64,000 bases of DNA. It comes from Callorhinus ursinus (lineage: Eukaryota; Chordata; Mammalia; Carnivora; Otariidae). This document shows, piece by piece, positions 44,396-56,578 of this stretch (its first letter is position 1; the number at the start of each line of letters is the position of its first letter). The stretch spans positions 52,708,514 to 52,772,513 of the forward strand of contig NW_020312817.1 of the NCBI RefSeq assembly GCF_003265705.1, in the 5' to 3' direction. The notes beneath the pieces were generated by a model. The model searched no databases. It was not told the DNA's origin and saw only the letters and a list, made by a program, of their open reading frames with translations. A program made the translations under genes and the position numbers.

Positions 44396-44590
44396 GGGGT
44401 GCCTGGGTGGCTCAGTCGTTAAGCATCTGCCTTCGGCTCAGGTGATGATCCCAGGGTCCTGGGATCGAGCCCCACTTCGGGCTCCCTGCTCAGTGGGGAG
44501 CCTGCTTCTCCCTCTCCCACTCCCCCTGCTTGTGTTCACTCTCTTGCTGTCTCTCTCTGTCAAATAAATAAAATCTTTAAAAATAAAATA
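44396..44590 (+). mobile_element. Can-SINE, sense, younger subtype
   Basis: Full-length sense SINE (GGGGTGCCTGGGTGGCTCAG ... TCAAATAAATAAAATCTTT), in head-to-tail order directly after the previous one. AATAAAATAA-type sequence on both sides suggests insertion into the first element's tail. Confidence 0.93.
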
Positions 44591-44769
44591 AATAAAATAA
44601 AAAGAATGATGTAGATCTTAATCTACAGAGTTGGAATGATGCCTAGGATATTTTGTTAAATAAAAACAAATTTCAAAAGAGTAAGTAAATGGGTTCCTTT
44701 TAAAAAACTGGGTTTATATACATGCAGAGCTATAGAGGTACACATAGGAAAAATAAAAACACTATAAAA

Positions 44770-44950
44770 CAGTGATTCTTAAAGTGAGGTCCCTGTACCA
44801 GCAGCATCAGCATCATTAGGAAGTTTAATAGAAACAAAATTCTCAGGCCCCACCCAGACCAGCTGAATCAGAATCTCCAGGGGTGAGGCCCAACAATCTG
44901 GTTTACAAGCCCTCCAGGTGATCATGCTCCCTAAACTTTGAGAATCGGTG
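44770..44950 (+). repeat. MER5A (hAT-Charlie) DNA transposon, near full length
   Basis: Left end 'cagtgattcttaaagtg', body 'accagcagcatcagcatcat' and 'gaatcagaatctccagggg', right end 'aactttgagaatcggtg'. The terminal inverted repeats are imperfect but clear. Confidence 0.85.
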
Positions 44951-44959
44951 TTCTAATAA

Positions 44960-47900
44960 GAGCATTTATCTAGTAAGAGGTAGAAAGAGAGGAGACCTAG
45001 CTGACTTGTTTATTCATTTCTGTGCTGTTGAAAATTTTAATTATGTTCATGAGGAATGTTTCTCAAAGTCATGTACACATCTTAGGAGGTTGTGCTAACT
45101 TATCAGTTGAATCAACCTCACGTTCTCTTGAAGACTATCCAGTGTGTAAAAATACAGACCTGTGAAAGCCAATAACGTAGGGAAATACTTCCAATACTGC
45201 ATGGTTTCTGACATCAGTGGAGTCAAGTAAAACACAAGCATCAGGAATTGAACTTGGCTCTGCTGTGGGAGCTCAGGCTCTCTGAGCCTTGGTGGCCTCC
45301 TCTGTCACTGCGAAGTCAACAGCCACCTTGTCCCCTCACAGGTCATGGGGAAGAGATGACAGGTGGAAAGCACACTACTAATTGTCATATCCTTAGCACC
45401 GAGGTATCTTAAAACACCGAAGCACCCTCAACAGCTTGATCAACTCATTCCGTTTTGCAGTAACATCATCGTTGCATAAAGCTGTCCCAGAATGGCCCTC
45501 CCAGTAGCAAGGCTCTGCCGGAGAACCTTGACACAGACCTGCCAAGGTCACTTTTACTAGTGAAATGTGCGAAACCCTGATGAGCCAGTGAATAGGTGCA
45601 AATGATTTCTTCCCACCCATTCCCAAGCCCTCCGCCCAGGCGCCTCAAGCGTGTGGTGTGTCTCTTTTATGGCCTGTGAAGGTCCTCCCCAGCTCTCTCA
45701 CCTCCCTGTCCTCAGACAACAAAGCAGGCTTTTCTGTTCACACAAAGTGCTTGTTGCTCTCTTGATCCATGAGAAAACATGGAGCTGAAGAACAATAATG
45801 TGCTACTTCTTTTTGCTCCAGTAAAAAAAAAAGAGTTATGACACAGAAGCCTGGGGCCAAAGCAGGCTCACCGTTGTGTGTTTTAACAAAGAAATCTTTT
45901 CTGGATGCATAGTCCACGGGCAGATGGCAGTAAGTGAGTCGGTGCAGCATAGATCATGGAGTTGGGAGGCTCCTGCCCGGTCATTGGGACCTTGGTCTCT
46001 GGACCCAGTTACGTGCTCAGAGTAGCAGGGAGGAACCTGGCCTTCCATTTGGAAGGCCCCAAGCCCAGCCCCAAGGAAGAGGGTTGCAGAGGGCAGGAGC
46101 AGCTGGATGGAAGTGGAGGCCCCCGGGGCTGACCCGGCTCCCAGGCCTGTCCTGCCAGCCTTGCCAGGGTGTCTGACCACAGGGAAGCTGTTGGGGCAAA
46201 CACAGGGGGTTCTCAGTATTCCCCACTGAGACACTGACCTGATGGGTTTGGGGAGGAGTCCAGGAATCAGCCTTTTTTTTTTTTTCTTTTAACCTCTCTG
46301 AATGTTTCTGATAGGCAGCCAAATTTAAGAACATGTTTTCGAGCCATCTAAAACATTTCCCCTTTGGTGAAACCCTTACTGTCCCAGGCAAAACTGGTCT
46401 CACCACCCACCTTGGTCTTCTCCATTCTTCACGCAGGCCCCCTAAGGGAGCCTGTACCAACATGAAACTGGTTACTCCCTGACACTTTTCTCTCACCTGC
46501 TAAAATGAGTAGGGGTCAGGTCAACATGGTCCAACTCCAAGCTTTGCCACTGGTGAGGATTATTCTGAAATCCCTAAATACAGGCATGTTCGTTGCGGTT
46601 TGTCTCAATATGCTAGAAATGAACAAATGAAAACCCGAGGATGTCACCATCAGCCTTCGGAGTGGTTGTAACCCCCATTCTGACCTCAAGATGCCTCATG
46701 TGCCGGGCATAAAGCAGCTAGTTTCCATTAAATACAAGTGTTCTTAATCTCTTTCCTATTTTTTAGATCAGAAAATAAATATAAATAGAAGTTCTAGTAT
46801 GTTCTTCCTGCTCCCCAGAGGGTCATCCTTAGGGATCTCACACCCCACTTTGGAGAGCATTAGTGTAAAACACATAATGGGTGCCTCACACATAGTAGGT
46901 GCTAAGTTAATGCAAATTCTCTTCCCTGGGGGGAACATGTTTGGAAAAAAGACACTTGGGATGTCATCCAGTCCTCGCGTCTCTGGGGAGTCTTGGAAGT
47001 TTATCTCTGTAGGCAGGGGCCTCAGAGAAGAACAACAAAGGGACCCAAGTGGGGGGGGGGGCACTTGAGGACTCTTGAGTCTGGCTTGTGTGAGGCCAGA
47101 TCCTGACAGCAAGGGGTGAGAGTCCCTGAGTCACTCTACTGGGGTCCTCACCATCAGCAGAAACAGCTCACCCGGATGGTCTTGGATTCTTGAATGCCGA
47201 CTCTCCAGCAAAGAAGGCAAGACTGAGAAGAGAGCCCAGGTGCCCAAGCAGGCCATCTGGCCTGCCGGACAGCTGTCTTTGGCAGACAGGAGTCATGTCG
47301 GTCCCCACACACAGGAGCCTCCCTCAGACTCCCAGCCACATACAACGTCCCTGACTCAGAAATGCAGCTCTCCTCTTTCCTAAGTGTCGTCTTAAACACA
47401 AAGTAGATGGAGACACTGCAGCCAAAGACACCAGCTTCCACATCCCCAGGTGTGACCGTGAATATTACGGGTCTTGCCTGCTGCTTGTGGGACCTGGACA
47501 AACACCACAGGCCCCTTTCTCCTCCTGCATCTTCCTCCCTACGTAGGGGATGGAAGCCAGCCCTGTGGCTCCTCCGAGGGGCAGCCTGACGAGGTGTCTC
47601 TGTGCCCACACAGGAACAGCTCTGTGTGGCTAGCTGCTGGCCTGCGGCCTTTGATAAAGCCACACAGGGAAAAGCTCTTTCAGGCAACAGGCCTGGCTAA
47701 CAGAGCGTTGACGGGCCCGCAGCTGTCCTGTGATGGCAAGTCATGGCCCCTCCCTCCAGCCCACTTCAGAAGCACAACTTAAATAACAGCTTTCATGTGA
47801 AGTTCTGAAGCGAGCCAAGGTTTGGGAAGCTCCGGGCTTTTAAGATGTGGCTTTCCTCCTGCTTTGAATGGTCTCCTTTGACTAACCCTAAACCAAGCTA

Positions 47901-47985
47901 TCAATCAACAAAAATTTATTGAGCACTTACTATATTTTATTTCACTGCAACAAAACGTTTTTAAACATGCTCAAGTGTACCCAGC
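44960..47985. other. Intergenic region, no gene seen
   Basis: About 3 kb without Can-SINE or L1. It has short 'ttattgagcacttactat'-type text at 47900-47935 (MIR or L2 trace) and similar text near 46885. Chance frames, such as 46017-46496 and 47154-47687 on the minus strand, show no domain. A G-run lies at about 47049-47060. Confidence 0.55.
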
Positions 47986-47994
47986 TATAAGCAA

Positions 47995-48310
47995 AGCTTC
48001 AAATAAAGAGAGACAAGGTGGAAAACAGAGGCACGGTCCCAGAGATGTCATGCACAGCATGATGACTCTAGTTAACAGTACTGTGGTGTGCGTTGGAAAG
48101 TTGCTGAGAGAGTAGATCTTAAAAGCTTTCCTCGCAAGAAAGAAAAACTTGCAACTATGTGTGGTGATGGGTGTTCACTGAGCTTATTCCAATAATCATC
48201 TCACGAGACACATGTGTCAAATCATTATGTTGTACACCTAAGACTAAAACAATGTTATATGTCAATTTCATCTCAATTTGTAAAATAAAAATTTTAATAA
48301 AATGAAACAT
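47995..48310 (+). mobile_element. LINE-1 3' UTR fragment, sense
   Basis: 'catgatgactctagttaaca', 'gaaagttgctgagagagtag', 'atgtgtggtgatgggtgtt', 'ttatgttgtacacctaagac' and 'atatgtcaatttcatctca' match the typical L1 3' UTR in order, ending in an A-rich tail. Confidence 0.85.
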
Positions 48311-48386
48311 TTTAAAAAGAAAGGCGTGCGACTCCAGAGCTAAGAGAGACTACAGCTTAACCTCTCTTTTAGAGATGACAAAACAG

Positions 48387-48598
48387 GGACGCTTGGGTGG
48401 TGCCCTCGGTTAAGCGTCTGACTCTTGATTTTGGCTCAGGTCATGATCTCAGGACAGTGATCTCGGGATTGTGAGATTGAGCCCGGAGTCAGGCTCCCTG
48501 CTCAGCGGGGAGTCTGCTTCTCTCCCTCTCCCTCTGCCCTTCCCCTCGCTCATGTGTGCTCACTCTCTCAAATAAATAAATCTTAAAAAAAAAAAAAA
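48387..48598 (+). mobile_element. Can-SINE, sense, with a small internal duplication
   Basis: Head GGGACGCTTGGGTGGTGCCC, tail TCAAATAAATAAATCTT plus poly-A. The duplication ATGACAAAACAG / ATGACAGAACAG (one mismatch) lies at 48375-48386 and 48599-48610. Near 48448-48480 the 'gatctc..g' motif is doubled, making this copy slightly long. Confidence 0.93.
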
Positions 48599-48714
48599 AT
48601 GACAGAACAGAGGCTCAAATAGTTAACTAACATGCTCCAGGGCTTCCAGCTGGTCCCAGTTAGTAAACGGCATTAGAAGTTGAATCATGGACTTCTAGAG
48701 TGGGGGTGGACATC

Positions 48715-48905
48715 CCAGTATGTTTTATCCAGCCAGGCTTCAACTTCAACTTGCTGATTCCTAGATCCTTCCCCAAGATACACTGATGCAGGCGGTCTGG
48801 GAGAGGCCCAGAGATCTGCATTTCTAACAGCCCCTCCACAAAGGCGCCCTCACACGCATAGCTGATTCGGCTGCGGACAGCATTCTTTGAGAAACATAGG
48901 TCTAG
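48715..48905. repeat. hAT-Charlie (MER5-like) fragment
   Basis: 'gctgattcctagatccttcc', 'gagatctgcatttctaacag' and 'cattctttgagaaacatagg' follow the MER5 pattern. The left terminus is lost. Confidence 0.5.
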
Positions 48906-49684
48906 TCCAAATTTCCAGGAAAAGCAAATTTCCAGGAAGCCATGTCACCTGAGCAAGCTCAGTGATTAGACTATACACACTTCCTGAGAGGCCAGCACAC
49001 TCCACTGCTGGAGGGCTCTCAGCATTCAAGAGTGTTTCCTCCTATAGTAATGTTCGGGAGGTGCTTTCAGGTCCTAGGACGACATGTGCTCAGGTGACCC
49101 TCAGTGATAAGGCCACGTGCAGAAGGAAGGAGGGAGGACGTCCAAGACAGGATTGGGGACAGGACTGTAGGGGTCCCCCATGGGGAACTGAAACAAGAGC
49201 CAATTGCCATCAGGTGCAGGAAGAATTCCCAGGGACCCAGCGGGTGGTCTACCGTCAGAAGTGGGCTTTCGATCTTCCCAAGAGAGAAAATTTGGGTTAC
49301 CTTGTCATCATCCTTGATTAATATGCATGCAATTTGTAAATAAGGATGCATTTACTAAAAAGATGCTGAAAATATTTTACTGATACAGATGAACAATTTT
49401 TAAAATTGTGCAGAGTAGAGCTTTAGAGCAATGATGAATGAAACGAATCCCTCTTTCACGTGATATTTCTTAATATTTAAAGACCATAGCCTATCCTTCC
49501 TAAGTCATTTCTGAAGATGCACCTTCAGTTACTTCAGTCAGATCGGGCTAACCCTTCACCTTCACCTTGCTAGTTACCATGAGATGGTATTTACCATCTT
49601 ACTATTTACCAAGAACCAGGGCCATTCACTTCTATCACAGGTTCTTAAAGAACTATGCACAGGAACATGCCAGGAAAATCCTTC
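48906..49684. other. Intergenic segment, nothing recognised
   Basis: About 780 bp without a recognisable repeat. Frames at 48962-49321 are not supported by any family. Confidence 0.5.
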
Positions 49685-50620
49685 TCTTTAATTCAAGTAA
49701 TCATTCGAAATAGGTTTATTGAGTACCTTCTATGTGCAGTTCCTGCTTAAGCACTGGAGATACAATGATAAGACAGGAAAAGCCCCTGCTCTCTCTCATG
49801 AGCTTACTACATTCCAGTAGAGGAAACAGGCAAAAACAAACAAACAAACAAACAAACAACAAATATATAATGTTGTATACAAATGTAAGTGCTATGAGAG
49901 AAAAAAATAAAGCAGGATTAGGGGCTGTAAAGCCATGGGGATGGGTGGCTATCTTCGATAGGATGGGCAAAGAAGATCTCACTTGAAAGTTAATTCTTAA
50001 GATCAGAACGCAGTGAGGGAGAGACATGAGACTATATGAGGCAAGTGTGTTACACATAGAGAAACAGCCCATGCAAAGACCCTTAGGGAGGAACTAGCTT
50101 GATTTTGAAGATAACAATGAGGCCAGTTTGTTAGAGGGCAGAGTGGGGGAAGGAGATGAGATCAGATGGGCTGGTTGAAGTCACCAACAATGCTTAATGT
50201 GAGCAGTAGTGGAGAGACAGACGGTGAGCTAACCACTAAAATCCTAGTGAAGAAGGGGGAATGACTGAAGGTGGGTCAGTGACTTTAAGAAAGAGGGATA
50301 GCCTGTGATTAGAGTCTGATGGCACATGCTTCACCGCAACTGCAGGGTTTTGAGGAAGGAAGGAGAAACTGCCTGGGAGTGGCATGAGGAGCAAGGAGGA
50401 TCCCTACCCAGCTTCTGCACCCTGGTGGGCCTTAAGAAAGGTGCACAAAGGACACTGTCCTCGGGAGATAGCCAGGTTTTCCTGAAGCAAGGTCAAGTTC
50501 CGTTCAAAGCACAGGTTGCAGTCACAAGCAGTTTTTCTGGTGACAGATCAAGAGTTCTAGAAGGCATAGTAGGAGGACTGGGGGCAGAGACAGGGAGAAG
50601 ATTGGTCAGATTGGGAATAT
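49685..50620 (+). repeat. Ancient dispersed repeat, family not named
   Basis: Begins 'tttattgagtaccttctatg', then 'gcactggagatacaatgata', 'agcccctgctctctctcatg', 'agtgctatgagagaaaaaaa', 'gcccatgcaaagacccttag' and 'caatgaggccagtttgttag'. This order occurs in a widespread mammalian repeat that I know by its text but cannot name safely. The block at about 63570-64000 belongs to the same family, further along. An (AAAC)n run at about 49838-49861 is internal. Confidence 0.5.
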
Positions 50621-53589
50621 AGAGAGCCACCTTGCAGAGGTAGGTTTTCTGGGTGGTGATGCCCTGGGAGTCTCAGATTTCGGGTGGAGCCTGCCAGAAA
50701 CAGGAATGCAGGCTGATGGGATTGGTCTTCCTATGTTTGAGGGAAGGTGAATTTCCATCTTGGGACTGGTCTCTCCTAGACATTATAGTAGTGAAATAGG
50801 CTTGCTAGGCTGTGGGGACAGTGGTCTTCCCCCTTACCAAGAACACACCACTCTGTCAGCCTCCCTCAAATCACCTTATTCAGTCACACTTTTGCCCCAA
50901 GCTCCAGTTGGTCTCCTGCTGAGCTGGACTGAAGTGTGTGCAGCTATGAGCCTCCAGCTGTGAGCCTGAGGGCCTGTCTTAAAACCAAACGGAAGCTGCC
51001 TCCTGGGCCCTTATTCCAAGGCCCACACTTAAACTCAGTCCTTTCCAGAGACAGAGAGGGCTCAGAGTGGAAGGTCAGAGTAAATCCGATCCACCTCAGG
51101 CGTTTCCAGCTTCCCAGGCAGGCAGAAGCTGCTGGAGCGTCTTCTCACACAGACCCCGCAAGAGAAGAACAAGCCTCCTCCAAAGAGAGGCCAGGCCCCA
51201 GCAAGAAGGCCCTGTGAGTTCTTTACCCATGAGCCACATCCCGGCAGAGGGGAGACCGAGGTGGGGGAGACCGAGGTGGGGGAAGACATCTTGAGCATGC
51301 CCTAGAGTAGGAAAGAACTGCCTTTGGCTTGTGTACTTAGAACCCTGGAATGAAATGCAGGGTCCCAGCACACAGGACGTGCACTGCCACTGTCCATTCA
51401 GCCCAAGATTATGAGCTGTGGGTATCTCAGTGGCCAAGCTCAAGGGTGCAAGAAGTACCCCCTCTTGATCTTTTATGACTTGGTTTCTGATTCCATGCCC
51501 CCTTCCCAACAGCATGGCCGAAAATGTAACTTGGTTATCCTTGGTGTGTTCTCGGTGTGTTATGTCAGAGTTCCAGGATATCATGTAGTCAGCTCCAGGA
51601 TATCACCGACATAAGACTAGAGGGACCCATTGGTCTTCGGCTGTCTGTTCCCACAGGTTCCCCTGAAAGGATCACTGCCTTCTGTTCCCATGGCTGTCTG
51701 GACCCAGGGACTCCACGCTGAGACCATGCCACACAACGGTAAGTGATCCTTTTTGGAGGGTCCATGTGCGTGGAGTCCAGCTGTTCTCTGGGGTCCAACT
51801 GCTCTCTACCTCTTCCACCCCCTGTCAGTCTGGAAAAATCTCTCGCTTGGGGGAGGATACCAATCTTCCCTGACTCTGCCCTGAATTACCCTCCTCCCTT
51901 TGAGCTCCTCAGATCGAGTTCTCCTAAAAGATTAGGCTTTCTGAAAACTACTTGCTTAAGTGTACAAATGGGTAGGGGGAATATACAGGGTAAAAATAAT
52001 TAGTATCTGAAAATGTTATCCAGCTACTATCCAGTATGTTATATAGCTCACGTTCAACTTGATGTCATCAAAGTCCTTCACATCTTTTTCAAGTGTACTG
52101 TTGTGAAGAGTGATCCCCCACATCATACTGATTATTTTTTAATACACTGTGTGACTTAACATCTCACCCTCTTGAATTGCCTCCTGTCAGTTTCAGTCAG
52201 TTATTATCAGGACGGACTTTCAGTTTGATTCTGTGACCCGACATAGTATATAAGCCACCGTTCTATTCTTCTGGCTCCGTTCTAACACACAGGATTTTTC
52301 ACATTTCAATGTTGTGGAAATCAAGATATCATCTTACTGTCAATGTCAAAAGAAACCTAACCAGCTACCAAGCAGAGAAATAAATTAGAATGCTGCCTTT
52401 ATTTGCCGTGCACATGGGAAATTACCCAATGCTTAGAAGTGTTTGTTCACCTGACTCTTACTTCAGTTGAACATTTGCATTTTTAGTGCCATTCACTCTT
52501 TTAACTTAGGTCTGTATCCCTAAATACCAATCAAAAGACCTTTGAAAAATGACCACATCGTGATAAAGCACTGACACAGAAAAGCTGTGGCATGTAGAAC
52601 TTTTCCTGCCACATTTAAAGCAGCTCGGTTAAATAGTCCCTCGGAATAGACTAGAATGTCCAAAGCTAGGAGAGATTGGGGTGATCAGGTCATACCTGTT
52701 GTGAGGAATTATCCAGGAGATGATGAATATACATCAGTCAAAAGACATTTTTAATTTCCAGTAATATTAACTCAATAAAACTGAGAGTTTAAATTAGGCA
52801 GCTTAATAGGCAGGCAGGTCTTCTATACTGCCCCTCACGCTTATCTTCTTAGACTTCAAGGTCCAAGATCTCCAATTATGAACAACCAGCGCCACCGCCA
52901 CCTTCAGGGTATGTTCTGCTCAGCCTTAAACAATTATGGTGGCCTCCATCCCCCAGTAGAGATTGGTTTCAGATGGGGCTGGTGACCCCATTTTTGCAAT
53001 GAAGAAGGGGGAAAAAAGCATGAAGCTTCTCAGAAAATTCCTCCTTCCTAGGAAAAAGATTGAGAGACAGCCCCTTTCTCTCTGGACTTGCTGCGTCTGG
53101 ATGCAGTACTGGAACTATTTCACCCCGCTGCCAGCAGCCTGAAGAGGAAGCCGGGAAAGTCCAGATGGCAGGAGCAGAAAGATGGACACAAGCTGGGACC
53201 TTGATGACATTGTTGGGGGGCTGAATCAACGAGCCCTGAAGTGTGTTTGACCTCAGAACTTCCAAATATGTAAGATAATAAATTTCCCGATTGCTTACAC
53301 TGGGGATGGGGAGAGGGAGGGAGCCTACCACTGGGATTACTGTCCATGGAGAAAAGTGACTTCAAAGAATCATTAAATTTGGAATGTAACAAAATATTTT
53401 GTTTGGGTTTTCAAAAACTCTGTTGTCAAATTAATGATGTGGCATTGATTCCTTTCAAATAGTTTGTAAGTTTGTTTTGATACCAGTTGAAATGCACATA
53501 GAATTTTCTTGAAACTTGACATCATGATTTGGAGGTTCAGCCGGAAGATAACAGAGATAAAATAGCAAAGAAATATTTGAAAATGCAAT
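50621..53589. other. Intergenic region, no gene seen
   Basis: About 3 kb without Can-SINEs. It contains a perfect 15 bp direct repeat (51251-51265 and 51266-51280, unit GGAGACCGAGGTGGG). The AT-rich part 52.0-52.8 kb has no repeat I can name. No frame shows a known domain. Confidence 0.55.
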
Positions 53590-54005
53590 TTGTTTAGTAT
53601 TCACCTTATCAGATATTAAAATAGGCTACAAAAGTAAAAGATCAAACACAATGTGGTATGGTAGAGAAACAGACCAACAAATTGGCAACGCAGGATAGAA
53701 AGTCCAGAAACAGGCCCAAATTCATACAAAAATTAGATATGTGATTGTAAATCATCTCAAGTAAATGGTATGAGGCACCTGGATAAACCTTTAGGGGCAG
53801 AGAGAAGAACTATACCCATACCTTATACCATATGTCAACATAAATCACAGACAAAGATTTAGATGTAGAAAATGAATTTATGAAGTAGAAAGTAAATATA
53901 CTTTTATCTTGGTGAAAAGTAAAGCTTTATTAACATGATACCAAGGCAAAAACCATAAAAAGAAAAAGACCAATTAAATATGACTAACATCTAAAATATT
54001 TAAAT

Positions 54006-54199
54006 GCACCTGAGTGGCTCAGTGGGTTAAGAGTCTGACTCTGGATTTCGGCTCAGATCATAATCTCCCAGTCGCAGAATCAAGCCCCACACTGGGTTCC
54101 AGATTCTCTCCATTTCCCTCCCCCTTTGTTTCTCCCCCAACTCGTGCCCTCGCCCTCTCTCTCTTGCTCTTTCTCAAATAAATAAAATCTTTAAAAATC
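54006..54199 (+). mobile_element. Can-SINE, sense, older subtype
   Basis: GCACCTGAGTGGCTCAG head to AATAAATAAAATCTTT tail. Together with the next SINE it is flanked by the exact duplication AAAATATTTAAA (53993-54004 and 54401-54412). Confidence 0.9.
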
Positions 54200-54202
54200 T
54201 CA

Positions 54203-54400
54203 GGCGCCTGGGTGGCTCAGTCAGTTGAGCGTCCAACTCTGTCTGTTTCAGTTTCGGTCGGGATCTCACAGTTGTGGGATCAAGCCCTGCATAGGGCTCT
54301 GTGCTCAGTCCAGAGTCCGCTTCAGATTCTCTCTCTCTCTCCCTCTCCCTCTCACTCACTTTCTCTCCCTCAAATAAATAAATAAAATCTTTAAAAAAAT
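54203..54400 (+). mobile_element. Can-SINE, sense, inserted in the previous SINE's tail
   Basis: GGCGCCTGGGTGGCTCAG head to AATAAATAAAATCTTT tail. The text AATAAAATCTTTAAAAA occurs on both sides (54181-54197 and 54372-54388), as expected for insertion into the tail. Confidence 0.9.
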
Positions 54401-54939
54401 AAAATATTTAAAAATCTCCTCATAGGGGAAAAAAACCCTTAGCTAAAATTAAAAGTTACATAACAAACTGGAGAAAATATTTTCAATATATATGGCAATC
54501 CATCTACAAAATGTTTATACCAATCAGTAAGAAAAAACTAGAAAGGGAGCAAAAAAATGTAACTGACAAAAGAAAAACATGCGAATGGTCAATAAATGGC
54601 AAACATTCCACTTCATAAATAATGAAAGAGATGCACTTTAGAGCCGTGACCAGGATGGATATGCAGCAGGTGTTTCTGCTAAAGCCATACTCTCTATTCA
54701 TGCAGCATAATACCTCCAGACTCGTTAATGAAGAGGTGCTGCCCAGAGCCCCTGAGTTCCCCCACCCCTCTGGCTGCCCTGGCACCCTGCTTCACACCCC
54801 CATGATTAAGCAACTAAAGGGTAGATGTGTGACCCCCAGGAGCCTACACCCTGCCATGGCTGACATCTGCTCCCTGATAGCCCACCCCTGCTCCTTACAT
54901 ATTGCATAATGAAATTTGTAAATACAGAATAATAATAGC

Positions 54940-55190
54940 AGCATTAATACCGGGTGTTGGTTAGGGTGTGGGGAAATGAGTATTCCCCTACTCTACCTGA
55001 GGAAATGTAGTTTGGCACAACCTTCTTGGAGGGCAACTTGGCACCAGAATAAAAGCCATAAAAAGAGGGTATTTCCTTTGACTCTGCAATTCCACTTCTA
55101 AGAATTTTCCTGAGGAAATAGTGTAGGGCGTATATGAAAATATAACTGCAAAGTGAAGACCGACCCAAGTGAAGATTAACCTCCAAAAAC
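54940..55190 (+). repeat. Old LINE-1 fragment, sense (continuation)
   Basis: 'ttggttagggtgtggggaaa', 'gagggcaacttggcaccaga' and 'caattccacttctaagaatt' continue the L1M ORF2 end from 53590-54645. The segment 54650-54935 between them is not recognised as L1. Confidence 0.6.
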
Positions 55191-55497
55191 TGAAGAAATA
55201 TATGTTCATATGACAGGGAGACGGGGATTTTCCACCATCAAGCTGTCAATTTTAGGCAGAAGGCCACCCATGGTGCGAGAGCGGGGAGCACAGACCCTCT
55301 TACATGAGCTGCTAATAGAAATGGGAATGGACACAAGTTGCCTGAAGAGCATAAGACATTGTTTTAAATGCACCTTCAGCTATTCCTCTTCTAGAAAGTT
55401 ATCCTGAGGAAATCATGATGAATGTGGGAGAAATTTCACCGAGGAGGTTGTTTGTCAAAGTGTTTCTAATAATAATAATTTAAAAAGTGTTTCTTAG

Positions 55498-55690
55498 GGC
55501 GCCTGGGTGGCTCAGTCATTAAGCATCTGCCTTCTGCTCAGGTCATGATCCCGGGGTCCTGGGATCGAGCCCCGCATCGGGCTCCCTGCTCCGCGGGAAG
55601 CCTGCTTCTCCCTCTCCCACTCCCCCTGCTTGTGTTCCCTCTCTCGCTGTGTCTTTCTCTGTCAAATAAATAAATAAAATCTTAAGGAAA
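55498..55690 (+). mobile_element. Can-SINE, sense, young subtype
   Basis: Full length (AGGGCGCCTGGGTGGCTCAG ... AATAAATAAATAAAATCTTA plus poly-A). No convincing duplication was found. Confidence 0.93.
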
Positions 55691-55820
55691 AAAAAAAACC
55701 CACTACAGATATAACTGGGTATTACCTTTTTGTGGGAATTTATGAAAATACTTTTTAACAAAAAGAGCATCCCTACACTTGACCATGGAAAAACTACCTA
55801 TAATTCCTTTGTTTATTCCT

Positions 55821-56008
55821 TTTTAAAAAAAAAATAATTATTTATTTATTTGAGAGACAAAGTGAGAATGAGCACTGGTAGGGGGAAGGGCAGAGGGAGA
55901 AGCAGACTCCTCACTGAGCGGGGAGCCCAACGCGGGGCTCAATCCCAGGACCCTGAGATCATGACCTGAGCCAGAGTCAGATGCTGACTGAGCCACCCAG
56001 GCGTCCCT
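55821..56008 (-). mobile_element. Can-SINE, antisense
   Basis: Antisense SINE from the T/A-rich tail to GAGCCACCCAGGCGTCCC. It shares the outer exact 16 bp duplication TCCTTTGTTTATTCCT (55805-55820 and 56205-56220) with the next element, so one of the two inserted in the other's tail. Confidence 0.9.
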
Positions 56009-56020
56009 GTATACCTTTTC

Positions 56021-56026
56021 TTTTAA

Positions 56027-56062
<36 letters not shown>

Positions 56063-56204
56063 TAAGAGGGAAAGCATGAGCGCAAGTGGGGAGAGGGACA
56101 GAGGGAAAGGATCTCAAGCAGACTCCCCACTGAGCTCAGAGCCGGACTTGGGGCTCCACTGAGATCATGAACTGAGTGGAAACCAAGAGTCACCCAGGTG
56201 CCCC
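56021..56204 (-). mobile_element. Can-SINE, antisense, with an expanded (GATT)n tail
   Basis: Antisense SINE whose tail, normally AAGATTTTATTTATTT on this strand, is replaced by eight GATT units (56027-56058). The body is diverged and ends GTCACCCAGGTGCCCC. The outer duplication (55805-55820 and 56205-56220) bounds it on the right. Confidence 0.88.
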
Positions 56205-56578
56205 TCCTTTGTTTATTCCTGAGCCCTATATCCTCTCTCTAAACTCTCCCCAGTGCCAAGGTGACCTTTATTTTTCAGTCTTCAGAACAGAACCTCGTTA
56301 AGAATCATCTTTGAGAGTCTAGAGCCAGGTGCTGGCTAACTCCAGCAGATGGGTCATCTTCTCCTCCAGTACCTATTGCCTGGCACAGAGCCCAGGGTTG
56401 CTTTCTGGGGACAGTTAACTTTTCCCACAGGATCCAAGCTAAATGAAAACCTACCCCACTGGTGTTTCTTTATCCTCACTAATGCCTTCTTTGGAGCATT
56501 CTATGGGAATAGGATCTTAGAAGTTTCTCAGCCATCAAAAGTCTCTTTCATATTTAAAAAGCAAATATGGATGGTTTA

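Larger units (their letters stand above)
44150..44755 (+). repeat. Old LINE-1 fragment, sense, split by two SINEs
   Basis: 'aaagaaatacagctggccaa', 'cttcactaatagagacatgc' and 'aaattaaaataacaacatag' before the SINEs, and 'aatgatgtagatcttaatc' with 'gatattttgttaaataaaa' after them, follow the order of an L1M-type ORF2 end and 3' UTR. Confidence 0.65.
53590..54645 (+). repeat. Old LINE-1 (L1M-type) fragment, sense, split by two SINEs
   Basis: 'tggtatggtagagaaacaga', 'agtccagaaacaggcccaaa', 'cataaatcacagacaaagat' before the SINEs, and 'tataccaatcagtaagaaaa' with 'cgaatggtcaataaatggca' after them, follow L1 ORF2 order. The reading frame is destroyed. Confidence 0.7.

Noticed and set aside
46017..46496. 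A 159-codon minus-strand open frame
   Set aside because: No recognisable family, it overlaps three other frames on both strands, and no splice or promoter signal supports it.
51251..51280. A 15 bp tandem repeat as a regulatory array
   Set aside because: There are only two copies; such short duplications are common and no known factor site is evident.
56027..56060. Regularly spaced short repeats as a possible CRISPR-like array
   Set aside because: This is a plain tetranucleotide microsatellite in a SINE tail, with no spacers, in a mammalian genome.
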